NCBI RefSeq assembly: GCF_001877785.1
Contig: NZ_MINN01000096.1
Coordinates: forward strand, 372,001 to 436,000
Direction of reading: 5' to 3'
Length of the DNA: 64,000 nucleotides
Source: Rossellomorea aquimaris
GTDB taxonomy: Bacteria; Bacillota; Bacilli; Bacillales; Bacillaceae_B
Part shown: in pieces, positions 1-8,513 of the stretch
Layout of the letters: each line of letters starts with the position of its first letter
How positions within the stretch are numbered: position 1 is the stretch's first letter
Notes under the pieces: model-generated
Told to the model about the DNA's origin: nothing
Seen by the model: the letters and a program-made list of their open reading frames with translations, nothing else
The model's database searches: none
Position numbers and translations under genes: made by a program

Positions 1-746
1 ATGATATATTCAGCTGCATTGATGAATTCATCGATCGTGGCAGCAAGACCTCTTTTTAACAGTACCGGTTTTTTCACTGCTCCGGCAGCTTTCAGCAATT
101 CGAAGTTCTGCATATTCCTCGCACCGATCTGGATCACATCGATGTACTCGAGTGCAGGTTCGATATCCGCTGGATTCACGATTTCACTGACTACAGCGAG
201 ATCGTATTCATCCGCGACTTTCTTAAGGATCTTCAAGCCCTCGATTCCAAGTCCCTGGAAATCATATGGCGATGTTCTTGGCTTGAAGGCTCCTCCGCGA
301 AGAAGTTTTAATCCTTTCGCTTTGACAGCCTGTGCCACTTGGGCTACCTGCTCATAAGATTCAACTGCACATGGACCGAAGATGAAATGAGGATTCCCGT
401 CACCGATTGCATCTCCGTTAATGTTCACAATCGTATCCTCTGCTTTTTTCTTACGGGATACTAACAGTGCTTTGCGATGATCATCTTTCTGTAATTCTAA
501 ACCAGCTTTGAAGACCTCTTTAAAGATATGTTCAATGGTCGAATTTTCAAACGGACCATTGTTATTTTCCTTGATCAGGTCTAACATTCCTCTTTCACGA
601 ACAGGATCATACCGGTATACTCCTTGCTTTTCCTTCACACGCCCGATTTCCTGAACGAGCTTAGCACGCTCATTGATGGTTTCTAGTAGTTTTAAGTTCA
701 TCTCGTCGACTTTTTTCCGTAATAGATCGAGCTCTTGATTACTCAC
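1..746 (-). CDS. aroA: DAHP synthase with N-terminal chorismate mutase domain (3' end cut by window edge)
   Basis: Catalyses the first shikimate-pathway step, condensing phosphoenolpyruvate and erythrose 4-phosphate, in the cytoplasm. About 248 codons are present and the gene runs off the left edge. Residues 1-85 or so form an AroQ-type chorismate mutase domain (start [16 protein letters not shown]), which in Bacillus acts as the feedback sensor. The DAHP synthase barrel follows, with [22 protein letters not shown] and [15 protein letters not shown]. The start is GTG with an AAAGGG ribosome site upstream. It is divergent from the FtsA-like gene across about 200 bp of AT-rich DNA. Identity is secure; only the C-terminus is unseen. 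Confidence 0.95.
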   Translation of the reverse strand, partial: MSNQELDLLRKKVDEMNLKLLETINERAKLVQEIGRVKEKQGVYRYDPVRERGMLDLIKENNNGPFENSTIEHIFKEVFKAGLELQKDDHRKALLVSRKKKAEDTIVNINGDAIGDGNPHFIFGPCAVESYEQVAQVAQAVKAKGLKLLRGGAFKPRTSPYDFQGLGIEGLKILKKVADEYDLAVVSEIVNPADIEPALEYIDVIQIGARNMQNFELLKAAGAVKKPVLLKRGLAATIDEFINAAEYI

Positions 747-955
747 AATACAGCACCCTTTCTTGATTTTATCCTGTTCATACATAAAAAACTGTTTTAG
801 TTTTGTAAAAGTATGATACATTTTTTATAGATATTGAAACTAATTATAATAGAAGAATTCTCAAATGTCACGATAAATTTCTTTATTAATTAAACGCTTT
901 TAAGCACTAAAGTATTTTAGTATCTTATGAGACTGTTCAAAAGTAGGTGTATACT

Positions 956-3109
956 TTGCAAAAAATTTTTTCATTGGATATAGGCACCCGCTCTGTAGTC
1001 GGGATCATCCTTGAAGAAAAAGACGGGAAATACCATGTATCCGATATTGAAGTGGAAGAGCACAAGGAACGCGCGATGCTTGACGGACAAATCCACGATG
1101 TACCCGCCGTTTCAACGGTCATTTCTTCAATCAAGAAGAAGCTCGAAGAAAAGCATGGACCTCTTCACAAAGTCTGTGTCGCTGCCGCCGGAAGAGCACT
1201 GAAAACGGAGAAGTCGCACTCTTCTTTTTCCATTAAAGGCAAACCGCTCCTGAAAAAGGAAGATATACTCCACTTGGAACTCAGTGCGGTCCAGAAGGCC
1301 CAGGCTCAGGCAGCTAAAGAAGTAAGCGATGCAAAGAGCTATCATTATTATTGCGTTGGATATTCGGTTCTCTACTATCGTCTCGACGGAGAAGAAATCG
1401 GCAGCCTGATCGATCAGCAGGGGGAAGAAGCGGGCGTCGAAATTATCGCCACTTTCCTGCCGAGAGTCGTCGTTGAATCACTCTTGGCTGCTTTAAGCCG
1501 TGGGGGCCTCGAAATGGAAGCACTCACTCTTGAACCAATCGCTGCCATCAATGTCTTGATCCCGCCTTCCATGAGAAGATTGAATGTGGCACTGGTCGAT
1601 ATCGGAGCGGGAACATCTGATATCGCTTTGACAAACAAAGGAACGGTCACCGCCTACGGGATGGTGCCGACTGCCGGCGATGAGATTACGGAGGCACTCA
1701 GTGATGCCCTGCTTCTTGATTTCCCTCTGGCAGAAAGAGCAAAAAGGGAACTGCACCAATCCGAAAGCATTACGGTCACCGACATCCTCGGTTTTGAATC
1801 AGACTTCCCGGTAGAAGAAGTGGTGGAAAAAATACATCCTTCCATCGTACAGCTTGCAGAAAGAATTTCACATGAAATCCTGTTATTAAACAATCAAAAA
1901 CCTCCCCAGGCAGTCATGCTTGTCGGAGGGGGAAGCTTGACTCCCTCTTTAAACGTTGAATTGGCAAGATTCCTGAACCTCCCGGATAACAGAGTGGCTG
2001 TAAGAGGGATAGAAGCCATACAGAATTTAGCGTTTTCAGACCTCCCCGCCGGCGGTCCTGAATTGGTGACACCTGTAGGGATTGCGATTGCCGCTAAACA
2101 AGCTCCCGTGCAATACGTGACCATCCACGTAAACGATCAGCCGATCAGGCTGTTTGAAGTAAAGGATTTAACAATCGGGGACGGGCTTCTTGCCGCCGGC
2201 CAAACAATCAGTAAATTGTATGGAAAACCCGGCTCAGCTTTCTTTATCACTGTCAATGGCCAGGAAGTGACCCTCCCGGGAGGCTATGGCTACCCTCCGG
2301 AGATCTTAAAAAACGGGAAATCTGCATCGGTCGAAGACCCACTCATGAACCATGACAGGATCACCGTAATCAAAGGGAATGATGGGCCCGCTCCAAACGT
2401 AAAGATACGGGATCTCCTAGATCATGCTCCAGATAAAGAGATCGTCATTAATGAAAAAGAACACACCCTTTCACCGCTGTTGCTAAGGAATGGGAAGAAT
2501 GCTTCAATGGATGACACAATTGAAGACGGTGACTCTATTCATTATGAACTGAAGGAAACAATTGTTGATACGTTGAGGAAGCTTGGCTATGATGAATTAC
2601 TCGAAGCGTGTAAACCATTCCGTCTCACCATCAACGGAAAAGAAACGTTCATTCCGGCGTTCGGCGGGAAGGTAGTCTTGAATGGCATGGAGGTTAAACC
2701 GACTGCTGCGATCTCCCACAGGGATAAGATTATCGTCTCTCGCCCTGTCTCCCCGACAGTTGGAGAACTAATGGCGAAACGAAAAGATTACAAGGAGCAG
2801 TCAATCAAGGTCATGTTCAATGACACCCCTGTTTTATTGAAGCGTGAAACGGTAACGGCATATAAAAAAGGACTTCCATTGAAAGTGAATGACACCTTGA
2901 ATGCCGGGGACTCGATCACGATTGAAGAGAAAGGGGCTCACCCTTTCATTTTCCAGGATGTCTTCAATCATGTGGAAGTCGCCATGCCTGATAACGGTAA
3001 TGCCTCTTTTCAGCTTCTTCTAAATGGGGAAGAAACTACTTTTTATGAAGAAATACAAGCTGGTGACAGTCTCGAAATACTGTGGACGAATGCACCCCAT
3101 AAAAATTAG
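956..3109 (+). CDS. FtsA-family (actin-like ATPase) protein with repeated C-terminal domains
   Basis: Residues 1 to about 385 have the FtsA/PilM actin-like fold: phosphate-1 motif SLDIGTRSVVG, phosphate-2 motif VDIGAGTSDIAL and adenosine motif MLVGGGSLTPSLN. At about 717 residues it is far longer than cell-division FtsA (about 420-440). The extra 330 residues hold about five repeats, each beginning with a strand ending in NG or ND (ITVNGQE, LTINGKE, KVMFNDTP, LLLNGEE) and closing with a GD/HD strand (EDGDSIHYE, SHRDKIIV, NAGDSITI, QAGDSLEI), resembling beta-grasp units. No C-terminal membrane-binding helix is evident. I favour TTG at 956, six bases after AGGTG, over GTG at 947, which lacks a ribosome site. 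The role is unknown; it is probably a paralogue, not the divisome FtsA. Confidence 0.85.
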   Translation: MQKIFSLDIGTRSVVGIILEEKDGKYHVSDIEVEEHKERAMLDGQIHDVPAVSTVISSIKKKLEEKHGPLHKVCVAAAGRALKTEKSHSSFSIKGKPLLKKEDILHLELSAVQKAQAQAAKEVSDAKSYHYYCVGYSVLYYRLDGEEIGSLIDQQGEEAGVEIIATFLPRVVVESLLAALSRGGLEMEALTLEPIAAINVLIPPSMRRLNVALVDIGAGTSDIALTNKGTVTAYGMVPTAGDEITEALSDALLLDFPLAERAKRELHQSESITVTDILGFESDFPVEEVVEKIHPSIVQLAERISHEILLLNNQKPPQAVMLVGGGSLTPSLNVELARFLNLPDNRVAVRGIEAIQNLAFSDLPAGGPELVTPVGIAIAAKQAPVQYVTIHVNDQPIRLFEVKDLTIGDGLLAAGQTISKLYGKPGSAFFITVNGQEVTLPGGYGYPPEILKNGKSASVEDPLMNHDRITVIKGNDGPAPNVKIRDLLDHAPDKEIVINEKEHTLSPLLLRNGKNASMDDTIEDGDSIHYELKETIVDTLRKLGYDELLEACKPFRLTINGKETFIPAFGGKVVLNGMEVKPTAAISHRDKIIVSRPVSPTVGELMAKRKDYKEQSIKVMFNDTPVLLKRETVTAYKKGLPLKVNDTLNAGDSITIEEKGAHPFIFQDVFNHVEVAMPDNGNASFQLLLNGEETTFYEEIQAGDSLEILWTNAPHKN

Positions 3110-3116
3110 CACACAA

Positions 3117-3146
3117 AAAAACTGGCCATGGGGCCAGTTTTTTTTA
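3117..3146. terminator. Bidirectional intrinsic terminator
   Basis: Stem ACTGGCC / GGCCAGT with flanking A and T runs, between the convergent FtsA-like gene and the YtxH-like gene, whose stop codon lies in the T-run. Confidence 0.85.
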
Positions 3147-3713
3147 TGATCCGACCTGTCCAGGAACACTGCTCGGTTTATTCGTGCTGTGGACATTACT
3201 GTTACTTGAAGATGAAGTGGAGGTCGAAACAGATGAAGTCTGTGATGATTCTGAGGTCACTTCTTCACCGGCTTCTTTTACCTTGCTTCCGATTTCTTTC
3301 AAATCTTCTGCAGCTTCCTTGGTAGTCGCGATGATGTCTGTTGAATCCTCTTTAACCTGATTCACTTGGTCGATGACTTCGCCGTTCACCTTTTCATATA
3401 GCTTCTGTGCGTCATTGATCGCTTCTTTCAGTACAGATGATGCTGATTTAATGCGGTCCTGCCAGTCATTCATCACTCCGGACGGATTATCTTTTACTTT
3501 TGAGACCATGTCCATAGTAGAGTCTTTCATCGAACTTGTTCCGTTGGTGATTTTTTTTCTTGTGTTCTTATCCATCATGGCAACTGCCCCGCCGACGACT
3601 GCGCCCAGCAGGATTCCCTTTACCAGCTTGCCGCTTCTTTTATCTTTTACGGTTGGGACTTGGTTTACATTGTTATTCGGTTGTGCTGTTTTATTTTGAT
3701 AAGATTGTACCAT
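3144..3713 (-). CDS. YtxH-domain protein, probable general stress protein
   Basis: A 189-residue protein. About residues 25-55 hold a glycine-rich hydrophobic segment (GKLVKGILLGAVVGGAVAM) followed by basic residues, the YtxH-type membrane-anchor layout. The rest is a long charged amphipathic helix region rich in K, E and D, ending in a Ser/Thr/Asn-rich tail. The start at 3713 (MVQSYQ) has an AGGAGG site eight bases upstream; a longer upstream reading would translate part of a repeat element and is rejected. A strong sigma-B promoter match lies 48-72 bases upstream. It is a paralogue of the ytxH gene at 4570-5037. The molecular role is unknown. Confidence 0.8.
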   Translation of the reverse strand: MVQSYQNKTAQPNNNVNQVPTVKDKRSGKLVKGILLGAVVGGAVAMMDKNTRKKITNGTSSMKDSTMDMVSKVKDNPSGVMNDWQDRIKSASSVLKEAINDAQKLYEKVNGEVIDQVNQVKEDSTDIIATTKEAAEDLKEIGSKVKEAGEEVTSESSQTSSVSTSTSSSSNSNVHSTNKPSSVPGQVGS

Positions 3714-3760
3714 TTTGGTTGATCCTCCTATTGTGTTGGTTTGATTTGTTATTACGTGTA

Positions 3761-3785
3761 ATTCCCCGTTCGCTTGCAAATAAAC
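3761..3785 (-). promoter_or_regulatory. Probable sigma-B promoter of the YtxH-like gene
   Basis: On the minus strand GTTTAT (-35, 3785-3780) is followed after 13 bases by GGGAAT (-10, 3766-3761), fitting the general-stress consensus GTTTAA-N12-15-GGGWAW. The downstream gene is of a stress-protein type. Confidence 0.6.
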
Positions 3786-3860
3786 TTTTGTTTGGGAAAT
3801 TCCTGTTATTACCGTTGTTGGATAAATAAAATCATAATATTTATGAGTGTTAAGTGGCAT

Positions 3861-4035
3861 CACCGCTGATGGTTTCCGTTGCAAGACTTCGCTCTCCGCG
3901 GGCGAGCGGTGAGCCTCCTCTAAAATTTCTACGGAGAACTGTCCAGCTGCAGGGCCTAGAGGCACTCGCCTCTGAGCAAAGCCCTTCCGCATTTCAGATA
4001 GGAAGATTCGCCTTGCACTCCAATTAACCGCTGGT
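3861..4035. repeat. Dispersed composite repeat, family A copy 1 (contains inverted hairpin repeat)
   Basis: The element starts ACCGCTGATGG...CCGTTGCAAGACTTCGC and ends CTTGCACTCCAATTAACCGCTGG. Its middle (about 3930-4000, GTCCAGCTGCAG to CCCTTCCGC) is the reverse complement of the hairpin family seen at 34639-34985. A second long copy is at 43522-43754, with deleted derivatives at about 12418-12555 and 23911-23960. It carries no open frame of its own and lies in the 3714-4108 gap. Confidence 0.75.
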
Positions 4036-4108
4036 ATCTCCTATAAATAAGCAGCAGGGCCCCCTTATCCACAAATATTTTTACCGCAGCCCTCCAAATG
4101 AAAAAACA

Positions 4109-4136
4109 AAAAGAACCTGCACATGCAGGTTCTTTT
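4109..4136 (-). terminator. Intrinsic terminator after ytxJ
   Basis: Palindrome AACCTGCA / TGCAGGTT with A-run and T-run flanks, directly abutting the ytxJ stop codon. Confidence 0.8.
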
Positions 4137-4450
4137 TAGAGTTTGCTGAGTTCTTTTTCGGTGATGTTCCAGTGGGAGGCGTTCCAGCCTGGTTTGCCGT
4201 CTATGAATAGGAAGGCTTGTGGTGATTCGTGTTTGATGCCGTATTTTTCGGAAATGTGGTTTGAGAGTTCCCTTGCCTCCTGGACTGCGAGGTAATAGCC
4301 GTCTTCTTCCCTGTTATTATTGAGGAATGCCTGATAATCAGTGAACGCACTTGAACTGATCGGACAGGTCAAGCTGTGTTTCATGAAAAAGAAGCGGGGA
4401 TTCGTTTCTGCGAGTTGCTCGAATTGCTGTACCGTTTCAATCTTTTGCAT
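4136..4450 (-). CDS. ytxJ: Bacilliredoxin YtxJ (BrxC type)
   Basis: A 104-residue thioredoxin-fold protein of the bacillithiol redox system that removes bacillithiol from oxidised cysteines in the cytosol. The active site is TCPIS near residue 29, with a single cysteine typical of the monothiol BrxC/YtxJ class. The cis-proline region ESPQAFLF and the C-terminal NASHWNITEKEL match family layout. It follows ytxG and ytxH in the same order as the B. subtilis ytxGHJ unit, but a hairpin terminator (4525-4555) separates it from ytxH, so its expression may be partly independent. Start ATG at 4450. Confidence 0.9.
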   Translation of the reverse strand: MQKIETVQQFEQLAETNPRFFFMKHSLTCPISSSAFTDYQAFLNNNREEDGYYLAVQEARELSNHISEKYGIKHESPQAFLFIDGKPGWNASHWNITEKELSKL

Positions 4451-4518
4451 CTGTCTTATTCATCCTTTCTCTCCTCTATCTTTAAAAAACTTGTCAATTG
4501 TATCTACAATAGCCTGCA

Positions 4519-4556
4519 CAAAAAAGCGGCGAAGTAATCATATCACTTCACCGCTC
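4519..4556 (-). terminator. Intrinsic terminator after ytxH
   Basis: On the minus strand AGCGGTGAAGTGA pairs with the TACTTCGCCGCT arm (4525-4555) and is followed by a run of Ts. Confidence 0.75.
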
Positions 4557-4569
4557 TAGAGGACAACTC

Positions 4570-5037
4570 TTATTGATTATACGTTTTTTCTGTTTCATCA
4601 AAAGCTTTCTTTGTTTCCTCAAGCTTTTGGTTTACATCTTCAGTTTCCTGCACTGGAGTCGCATCTCCCACAGGTACTTCCTGAAGCTCATCGTTTACGT
4701 CTTCTGTACTTTTAGAACGGTAAGATTTAAATTTATCCTTCACTGTATTGGATTGTTCCTGGACAGTCTTAGTGAACGCAGCGGACTTTTCTTTTGCAAC
4801 AGCCGCCAGTTCATTGCTTTTCTCAACCGCGGTGTCTTTCCATTGACCTGACTTTTCCTTAATTACGACAGCCTGATCGTTGAGATCATTACGAAGGTCC
4901 TTACCGGACTTTGGAGCCAGCAGCAGCGCAGTGGCTGCGCCAACGATCCCTCCGATCAAGGTTCCGATCATGAAATCCTTTGAGTTGATGTTGTTGCTGT
5001 CGTTAGTTTGCTGATTTTGAGTTTGGTTTTGTGTCAT
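4570..5037 (-). CDS. ytxH: General stress protein YtxH
   Basis: A 155-residue protein. The N-terminal 18 residues are Q/N/T-rich. The diagnostic YtxH membrane segment follows (MIGTLIGGIVGAATALLLAP then KSGKDLRNDL). The remainder is a charged, probably coiled-coil stalk with repeated EKS and KSNE motifs. The family is an envelope-associated stress protein of unknown mechanism. It starts 17 bases after the ytxG stop, so the two are co-transcribed, likely from the sigma-B promoter upstream of ytxG. ATG is preceded by an AGGAGAGGGG site. Confidence 0.9.
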   Translation of the reverse strand: MTQNQTQNQQTNDSNNINSKDFMIGTLIGGIVGAATALLLAPKSGKDLRNDLNDQAVVIKEKSGQWKDTAVEKSNELAAVAKEKSAAFTKTVQEQSNTVKDKFKSYRSKSTEDVNDELQEVPVGDATPVQETEDVNQKLEETKKAFDETEKTYNQ

Positions 5038-5054
5038 TTGAAAATTCCCCTCTC

Positions 5055-5570
5055 CTAATTGTTATAAGATCTTGCTCTTTTAACCAATTTTTCTCGAGAT
5101 TGAACTTCTGTGGGTGCGGGTTGATTTTGAACAGCGTTGTCAGAAAGACTCGACTGTTGTTCCTTTTTTTGCTTCCACTTGTCCTTTAACTCGATAATCG
5201 CATTTCCCCACTGAACCACCTGGGAAATCTTTCCTTGATTCCTCTCCAGTTCAGAAGAGATGGAAGTGCTCACTTTCTTCACCGAGTTATTAAGGTTCTG
5301 GATGGAATGACCTACATCTTTTACTGCATAAACAACGGTGTTCAAATCCTCAGACTTGCGCTGGATATCCTCGGCTAACAGATTCGTTTTATGTAGTAAT
5401 TCAGTAGACTCCTTCGTCACTCCCTGAAGCTGGGTTTCAAGACCGTTCAACGTACTTGATACACTGTCGAGGGTCGTCCCCATTGATTTCAAGGTTTTCA
5501 TAACGCTAATAACTAAAATGAAAAAGGCAATTGCAATAACTGCTACACTTAGATAAAGAATTATTTCCAT
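5055..5570 (-). CDS. ytxG: YtxG, DUF948 membrane-anchored stress protein
   Basis: A 171-residue protein with one N-terminal membrane helix ([19 protein letters not shown]) and a long heptad-patterned extramembrane helix ([18 protein letters not shown] and following), ending in a Q/P-rich tail: the DUF948 layout. The start at 5570 is set by GGAGGTG six bases upstream; earlier in-frame ATGs at 5615 and 5585 lack such a site. It is first gene of the ytxG-ytxH unit with a sigma-B promoter match 29-54 bases upstream. Function is unknown; homologues are induced by general stress and in early sporulation. Confidence 0.88.
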   Translation of the reverse strand: MEIILYLSVAVIAIAFFILVISVMKTLKSMGTTLDSVSSTLNGLETQLQGVTKESTELLHKTNLLAEDIQRKSEDLNTVVYAVKDVGHSIQNLNNSVKKVSTSISSELERNQGKISQVVQWGNAIIELKDKWKQKKEQQSSLSDNAVQNQPAPTEVQSREKLVKRARSYNN

Positions 5571-5598
5571 ATAGTACACCTCCATGTATAGAAATTCT

Positions 5599-5624
5599 TT
5601 ACCCACTCTATACACAAATAAAAC
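5599..5624 (-). promoter_or_regulatory. Probable sigma-B promoter of ytxG-ytxH
   Basis: On the minus strand GTTTTA (-35, 5624-5619), a 14-base spacer, then GGGTAA (-10, 5604-5599). This fits the sigma-B consensus, and B. subtilis ytxGHJ is a known sigma-B target. Confidence 0.65.
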
Positions 5625-5767
5625 ATTATACTAGGATTTCTTCCTCCTGAAGGGAAAATCCTGCTTAAATTTAAAAATACTTTTTTATCTTTTCTCATTT
5701 ACTTTTTTATCATCCCGGTAATTTTTAGGGTACAATAAAATGGATAAGCATAAGGAGGTAGACATAA

Positions 5768-6883
5768 ATGAAAGATCCGCGTATTGAAAAACTTGCACGG
5801 AACCTGATTCAATATTCCGTGCAGCTGCAGCCTGGAGAAAAAGTCTTGATTGAAAACTTCGGCTTGCAGCGTGAACTGGTCACGGCACTTGTTAAAGAAG
5901 CATATGCAGCAGGCGGCTGCCCGTTTGTTTCCATCAAAGATCACTCCGTTGACCGCGCATTGCTGCTCGGGGCACAAGAAGAGCAATATAATATGATGGC
6001 CGGCTTTGAAGCGGATGTCATGAAGGAAATGGATGCGTACATCGGGCTCCGGTCCGGTGATAATATCAATGAACAGTCCGATGTCCCGGATGATAAAATG
6101 AGGATCCATGGAAATACAATCGGAAAGAAAGTACATAGGGAAATCCGTGTTCCCAAGAAAAAATGGGTCGTCCTCCGCTACCCTAATGCATCGATGGCCC
6201 AGCTCGCAAAGATGAGCACCGAAGCATTTGAAGACTTCTACTTTGATGTCTGCAACCTTAATTACAGTAAAATGGATAAAGCGATGGACAACCTCGTTGA
6301 ACTCATGAACAATACGGACAAAGTGCGGCTTGTCGGGGAAGGAACCGATTTGACTTTCTCCATCAGGGATATTCCGGCGGTTAAATGTGCAGGGCGCCTG
6401 AACATTCCTGATGGAGAAGTTTATTCTGCTCCTGTCAAGGATTCTGTGAACGGGACCATTTCCTACAATACTCCGTCCCCTTATAATGGATTCACTTTCG
6501 AGAATGTCAAGCTGACGTTCAAAGATGGTAAGATAACAGAGGCGGCTGCCAACGACACAGAACGGATCAATAAAATCTTCGATACGGATGAAGGGGCAAG
6601 ATACGTCGGCGAATTTGCGATCGGGGTCAATCCCTATATCCAGCATCCGATGCAGGACATCCTGTTTGATGAAAAAATCGACGGCAGCTTCCATTTCACG
6701 CCGGGCGAATGCTATGAAGATGCCTACAATGGAAACCATTCCAATATTCACTGGGACATGGTGATGATCCAAAGACCTGAATACGGCGGAGGGGAAATCT
6801 ACTTCGAAGACGTACTGATCCGCAAAGATGGAAAGTTCGTCCTGTCTGAACTCGAAGTCCTGAACCCGGAAAACCTTAAATAA
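5768..6883 (+). CDS. ampS: M29-family metalloaminopeptidase
   Basis: Cytoplasmic cobalt/zinc aminopeptidase, 371 residues, near the family's usual length of about 370-410. The C-terminal catalytic half shows the conserved order VGEFAIGVNP, ILFDEKIDGSFHF, and NIHWDMV, which supply the Glu/His/Asp metal ligands. The N-terminal half (QPGEKVLIENFGLQRELVTA) matches the family's first domain. ATG lies eight bases after AAGGAGGT, so the start is clear. It is divergent from the ytx cluster and followed by a strong terminator. The symbol is by analogy with B. subtilis AmpS; M29 enzymes have several names. Confidence 0.88.
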   Translation: MKDPRIEKLARNLIQYSVQLQPGEKVLIENFGLQRELVTALVKEAYAAGGCPFVSIKDHSVDRALLLGAQEEQYNMMAGFEADVMKEMDAYIGLRSGDNINEQSDVPDDKMRIHGNTIGKKVHREIRVPKKKWVVLRYPNASMAQLAKMSTEAFEDFYFDVCNLNYSKMDKAMDNLVELMNNTDKVRLVGEGTDLTFSIRDIPAVKCAGRLNIPDGEVYSAPVKDSVNGTISYNTPSPYNGFTFENVKLTFKDGKITEAAANDTERINKIFDTDEGARYVGEFAIGVNPYIQHPMQDILFDEKIDGSFHFTPGECYEDAYNGNHSNIHWDMVMIQRPEYGGGEIYFEDVLIRKDGKFVLSELEVLNPENLK

Positions 6884-6899
6884 AACAGCAATACAAATA

Positions 6900-6972
6900 A
6901 AGGCCCGTCCGCCAATGCGTTAGAACATTGGCGGACGGGCCTTCGAATTAAAGCCGGCATATTGCCGGCTTT
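6900..6972. terminator. Two consecutive hairpins between convergent ampS and murC
   Basis: Hairpin 1 (6900-6943) has an 18-bp stem, GGCCCGTCCGCCAATG / CATTGGCGGACGGGCC. Hairpin 2 (6950-6972) is AAAGCCGGCA / TGCCGGCTTT, just past the murC stop. Together they serve both strands. Confidence 0.8.
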
Positions 6973-6975
6973 CCA

Positions 6976-8295
6976 TTATTCGTTTTCAGCTAATTTTTCT
7001 TTCAAGGTCGATTCGTATGCTTCCTGGAACTTCTGAATATCTCCCGCTCCCATGAAAATCAGGACGCTGTTGTCATGTTTCAGTAATGGAGTGGTATCTT
7101 GTTCATCGATGATTTCCGATCCTTCGATTTTACTTTGCAGATCCCCGATTGACAGCTTGCCGTGGTTTTCCCTTGCTGAACCAAAAATCTCGCAAAGATA
7201 CACTTTATCAGCCAAGTTGAGGCTTTCAGCGAATTCTGTAAGGAATGTCTGCGTACGTGTAAACGTATGCGGCTGGAATACAGCGATGATATCCTTTTCA
7301 GGATACTTTTGACGGGCTGAATCCACAGTCGCCTTGATTTCGGTCGGATGGTGCGCATAGTCATCGATCAGGATCTGGGAACCGATTTCTTTTTCCGAGA
7401 AACGGCGTTTTACACCTTTGAAGCTGCTCAACCTTTCCTGCACGACGGCAGTGTCGAGTTCTTCATAATGACAGATCGCGATGACTGACAAAGCATTCAG
7501 GATATTGTGATCGCCAAAAGTCGGGATCTTGAAGCTTGCATAGAATTCATTCCGCACGAATACATCGAATGATGTACCTTCACGGTCGCGGTTCACATTT
7601 CTTGCCTGGAAATCATTTTCTTCTGCGAAACCGTAGAAAACAACCGGTACCTGAGCCTGTATTTTTTGTAACTGCTCATCATCCCCGCATGCAATGATCC
7701 CTTTCTTTACCTGCATCGCCATCTCCTGGAATGCCGAGAAGACATCGTCTACGTTCGCGAAGTAATCAGGATGATCGAAATCGATATTCGTCATGATGGC
7801 ATAGTCGGGATAATAGGATAAGAAATGGCGTCGATACTCGCACGCTTCGAATACAAAGTATTGGGCATCGACTGCTCCTTTACCTGTACCGTCCCCGATC
7901 AAATAAGAAGTAGGTTTCGCTCCGCTGATCACGTGTGCAAGAAGGCCGGTGGTGGATGTTTTACCATGTGCCCCGGTCACTGCGACACTTGTATACTTCT
8001 GCATGAAGTCGCCAAGGAATTTATGATATCTTGTGATCGGCACCCCTTGTTGGATTGCCGCTTCAATTTCTTCATGTGTATCGGGAAAAGCGTTCCCGGC
8101 GATCACATGCATATCCCCTCCGATATTTTCTTTCTGGAAAGGGAGTATTTTAATATTTGAATCTTCTAGAGACTTTTGAGTAAAGAAATATTTGTCATAG
8201 TCAGATCCCTGGACCTCGTAGCCCGTATCATGGAGTATTTGGGCCAGTGCACTCATACCCGAACCCTTGATTCCTACGAAATGATATATAGTCAT
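6976..8295 (-). CDS. murC: UDP-N-acetylmuramate--L-alanine ligase
   Basis: Adds L-alanine to UDP-MurNAc, the first stem-peptide step of peptidoglycan synthesis. 439 residues, normal for MurC. The N-terminal Rossmann region has [13 protein letters not shown], the ATP loop is [12 protein letters not shown] near residue 105, and central-domain motifs [10 protein letters not shown] and [10 protein letters not shown] follow. The start at 8295 (MTIYHF) is fixed by GGAGG seven bases upstream, discarding a seven-residue upstream extension. It is separated by about 220 bp from the next upstream gene on the same strand. Confidence 0.96.
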   Translation of the reverse strand: MTIYHFVGIKGSGMSALAQILHDTGYEVQGSDYDKYFFTQKSLEDSNIKILPFQKENIGGDMHVIAGNAFPDTHEEIEAAIQQGVPITRYHKFLGDFMQKYTSVAVTGAHGKTSTTGLLAHVISGAKPTSYLIGDGTGKGAVDAQYFVFEACEYRRHFLSYYPDYAIMTNIDFDHPDYFANVDDVFSAFQEMAMQVKKGIIACGDDEQLQKIQAQVPVVFYGFAEENDFQARNVNRDREGTSFDVFVRNEFYASFKIPTFGDHNILNALSVIAICHYEELDTAVVQERLSSFKGVKRRFSEKEIGSQILIDDYAHHPTEIKATVDSARQKYPEKDIIAVFQPHTFTRTQTFLTEFAESLNLADKVYLCEIFGSARENHGKLSIGDLQSKIEGSEIIDEQDTTPLLKHDNSVLIFMGAGDIQKFQEAYESTLKEKLAENE

Positions 8296-8513
8296 AATAG
8301 AACCTCCAACAATCATCTATCTAAAGCATTATATGAAATGAATATTTTTTTGCTATCCGTATGGCTGTGGATATAAGATACTGTACTACCCTGCAGCAGA
8401 CTGCCGCTTCTTAAGTATAAGGAAGTTCCAGAAGAAAGGCTAACTTCTGATACACCTATTATTTGTTTCTTGTTTCTTTCAACTTGAACATTATATCACT
8501 TTTTAAAGCCTTT

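Noticed and set aside
1-357. Plus-strand open frame of 118 codons at the left edge
   Set aside because: It is antisense to the clear DAHP synthase gene and its composition is that of a shadow frame.
956-3109. Calling this gene the divisome ftsA
   Set aside because: It is not beside ftsZ, is about 280 residues too long and lacks the C-terminal membrane helix of FtsA.
3714-3992. N-terminal extension of the YtxH-like protein
   Set aside because: The added residues translate a dispersed repeat, and a strong ribosome site marks the start at 3713.
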